Below are positions 7,342 to 7,662 of a stretch of 7,662 nt of DNA, in pieces. This DNA comes from Lachnospiraceae bacterium. GTDB taxonomy: Bacteria > Bacillota > Clostridia > Lachnospirales > Lachnospiraceae. Each line of letters opens with the position of its first letter. Positions within the stretch are counted from its first letter, which is position 1. The notes below the pieces were generated by a model, which saw nothing but the letters and a program-made list of their open reading frames with translations, had not been told where the DNA came from and searched no databases. A program made the position numbers and the translations under genes. The stretch is from contig JAFUWM010000299.1 in the NCBI GenBank assembly GCA_017483425.1, positions 1 to 7,662 on the forward strand. The letters run 5' to 3'.

Positions 7342-7662
7342 AATAATTACCAAGTATCTTCATATTGACGGTTTCTTCCCTGAGTCCGTGCAGAGCGTTT
7401 TTTACGGAGTTTTCGGTAAGGTTTCCGTCGAAATCAACAAAGAACCTGTATTCCCCGGGATGTCCCGGTATAGGTCTGCTCTCTATATGGGACATATTCA
7501 CGTCGTTGTAGTAAAAAAGACTCAAAACATGATAAAGAGAGCCTGTAGTATCGGGTATCTCAAAACAGATCGATACCGTTTTAGCGTCCTTTAAGAAAAC
7601 CTTCTGATTGGAGATTATAATGAATAAAGTATAATTCTTCGAAGAGAAATTTATCTCCCGCT
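7340..7662 (-). CDS. pheA: Prephenate dehydratase (possibly fused chorismate mutase), C-terminal ACT domain, partial
   Basis: Only the last 106 residues are in the window; the frame is open to the edge and ends with TAA at 7342-7340. The enzyme converts prephenate to phenylpyruvate in phenylalanine synthesis, and the ACT domain mediates feedback inhibition by phenylalanine. Seen: NYTLFII (fragment residues 9-15) is the end of the dehydratase domain, and the ACT domain follows with GSLYHVL (40-46) and IESRPIPGHPGEYRFFVDFDG (59-79). The GSLY and ESRP elements match the GALV and ESRP phenylalanine-binding motifs of E. coli PheA with the same 20-residue spacing. The protein ends in KILGNY, common in clostridial PheA. 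The dehydratase motif usually written TRF is TLF here (Leu12, codon TTA). Whether an N-terminal chorismate mutase domain is present cannot be seen. A shorter reading from a TTG at 7525 would begin inside the ACT domain and is not credible. Confidence 0.92.
   Translation of the reverse strand, partial: REINFSSKNYTLFIIISNQKVFLKDAKTVSICFEIPDTTGSLYHVLSLFYYNDVNMSHIESRPIPGHPGEYRFFVDFDGNLTENSVKNALHGLREETVNMKILGNY

Larger units (their letters stand above)
1..7662 (-). other. Putative operon: pheA - DUF815 ATPase - ppx - ppk1 - galT - GHL10
   Basis: All six genes run the same way. Junctions are an 11-base gap (pheA/ATPase), ATGA overlap (ATPase/ppx), TAATG overlap (ppx/ppk1), ATGA overlap (ppk1/galT) and a 16-base gap (galT/GHL10). 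There is no room between genes for a terminator hairpin or a full promoter, so co-transcription is likely, with the promoter upstream of pheA and the terminator beyond the GHL10 gene, both out of view. Internal promoters within coding sequence cannot be excluded. Confidence 0.75.

Noticed and set aside
7340..7525. A separate 61-residue gene starting at TTG 7525
   Set aside because: The same frame continues open upstream to the window edge and encodes the first half of the PheA ACT domain (FEIPDTTGSLYHVL), so this is an internal piece of pheA.
7388..7594. Plus-strand 68-codon frame opposite pheA
   Set aside because: Antisense to the ACT domain with its ESRP motif; no independent support.

Overview
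This window is a gene-dense stretch of a bacterial chromosome with every gene on the minus strand, so it is described here from high to low coordinates, the direction of transcription. Protein features point to a Gram-positive anaerobe of the Clostridia, most likely Lachnospiraceae (for example the Butyrivibrio/Roseburia/Lachnospira neighbourhood): a Firmicutes-type GalT (type 2), a DUF815 ATPase with a long N-terminal extension, a clostridial form of Ppx, a PheA ACT domain ending in ILGNY, strong purine-rich ribosome-binding sites, and moderate GC content. The genus cannot be fixed from the sequence alone.

Layout: (1) 7662-7340, the C-terminal end of prephenate dehydratase (pheA), carrying the ACT regulatory domain and cut by the window edge. 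(2) 7328-6054, an AAA+ ATPase of the DUF815 family. (3) 6057-4525, an exopolyphosphatase of the Ppx/GppA family. (4) 4525-2354, polyphosphate kinase PPK1. (5) 2357-837, type 2 galactose-1-phosphate uridylyltransferase (galT). (6) 820-1, the N-terminal 273 residues of a secreted glycosyl-hydrolase-like (GHL10/DUF187) protein, cut by the other edge.

The gaps are 11 and 16 bases. The four central genes are joined by stop/start overlaps (ATGA, TAATG, ATGA). No intergenic space is large enough for a conventional terminator plus promoter, so the window looks like the interior of one long operon whose promoter and terminator lie outside it. No stretch above 300 bases lacks a gene. I saw no tRNA, rRNA, insertion sequence, CRISPR array or riboswitch.

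The functional core is a polyphosphate module: PPK1 builds polyphosphate from ATP and Ppx removes terminal phosphates. A AAA+ ATPase of unknown function is translationally coupled just ahead of them. GalT (Leloir pathway) is coupled behind PPK1, and an exported carbohydrate-active-type protein follows. The points most worth checking are the conserved-looking coupling of the DUF815 ATPase to polyphosphate metabolism, the unusual active-site and HD-region residues in Ppx, and a TRF-to-TLF change in the prephenate dehydratase motif. None of this amounts to proof of a new system; the families are known individually.
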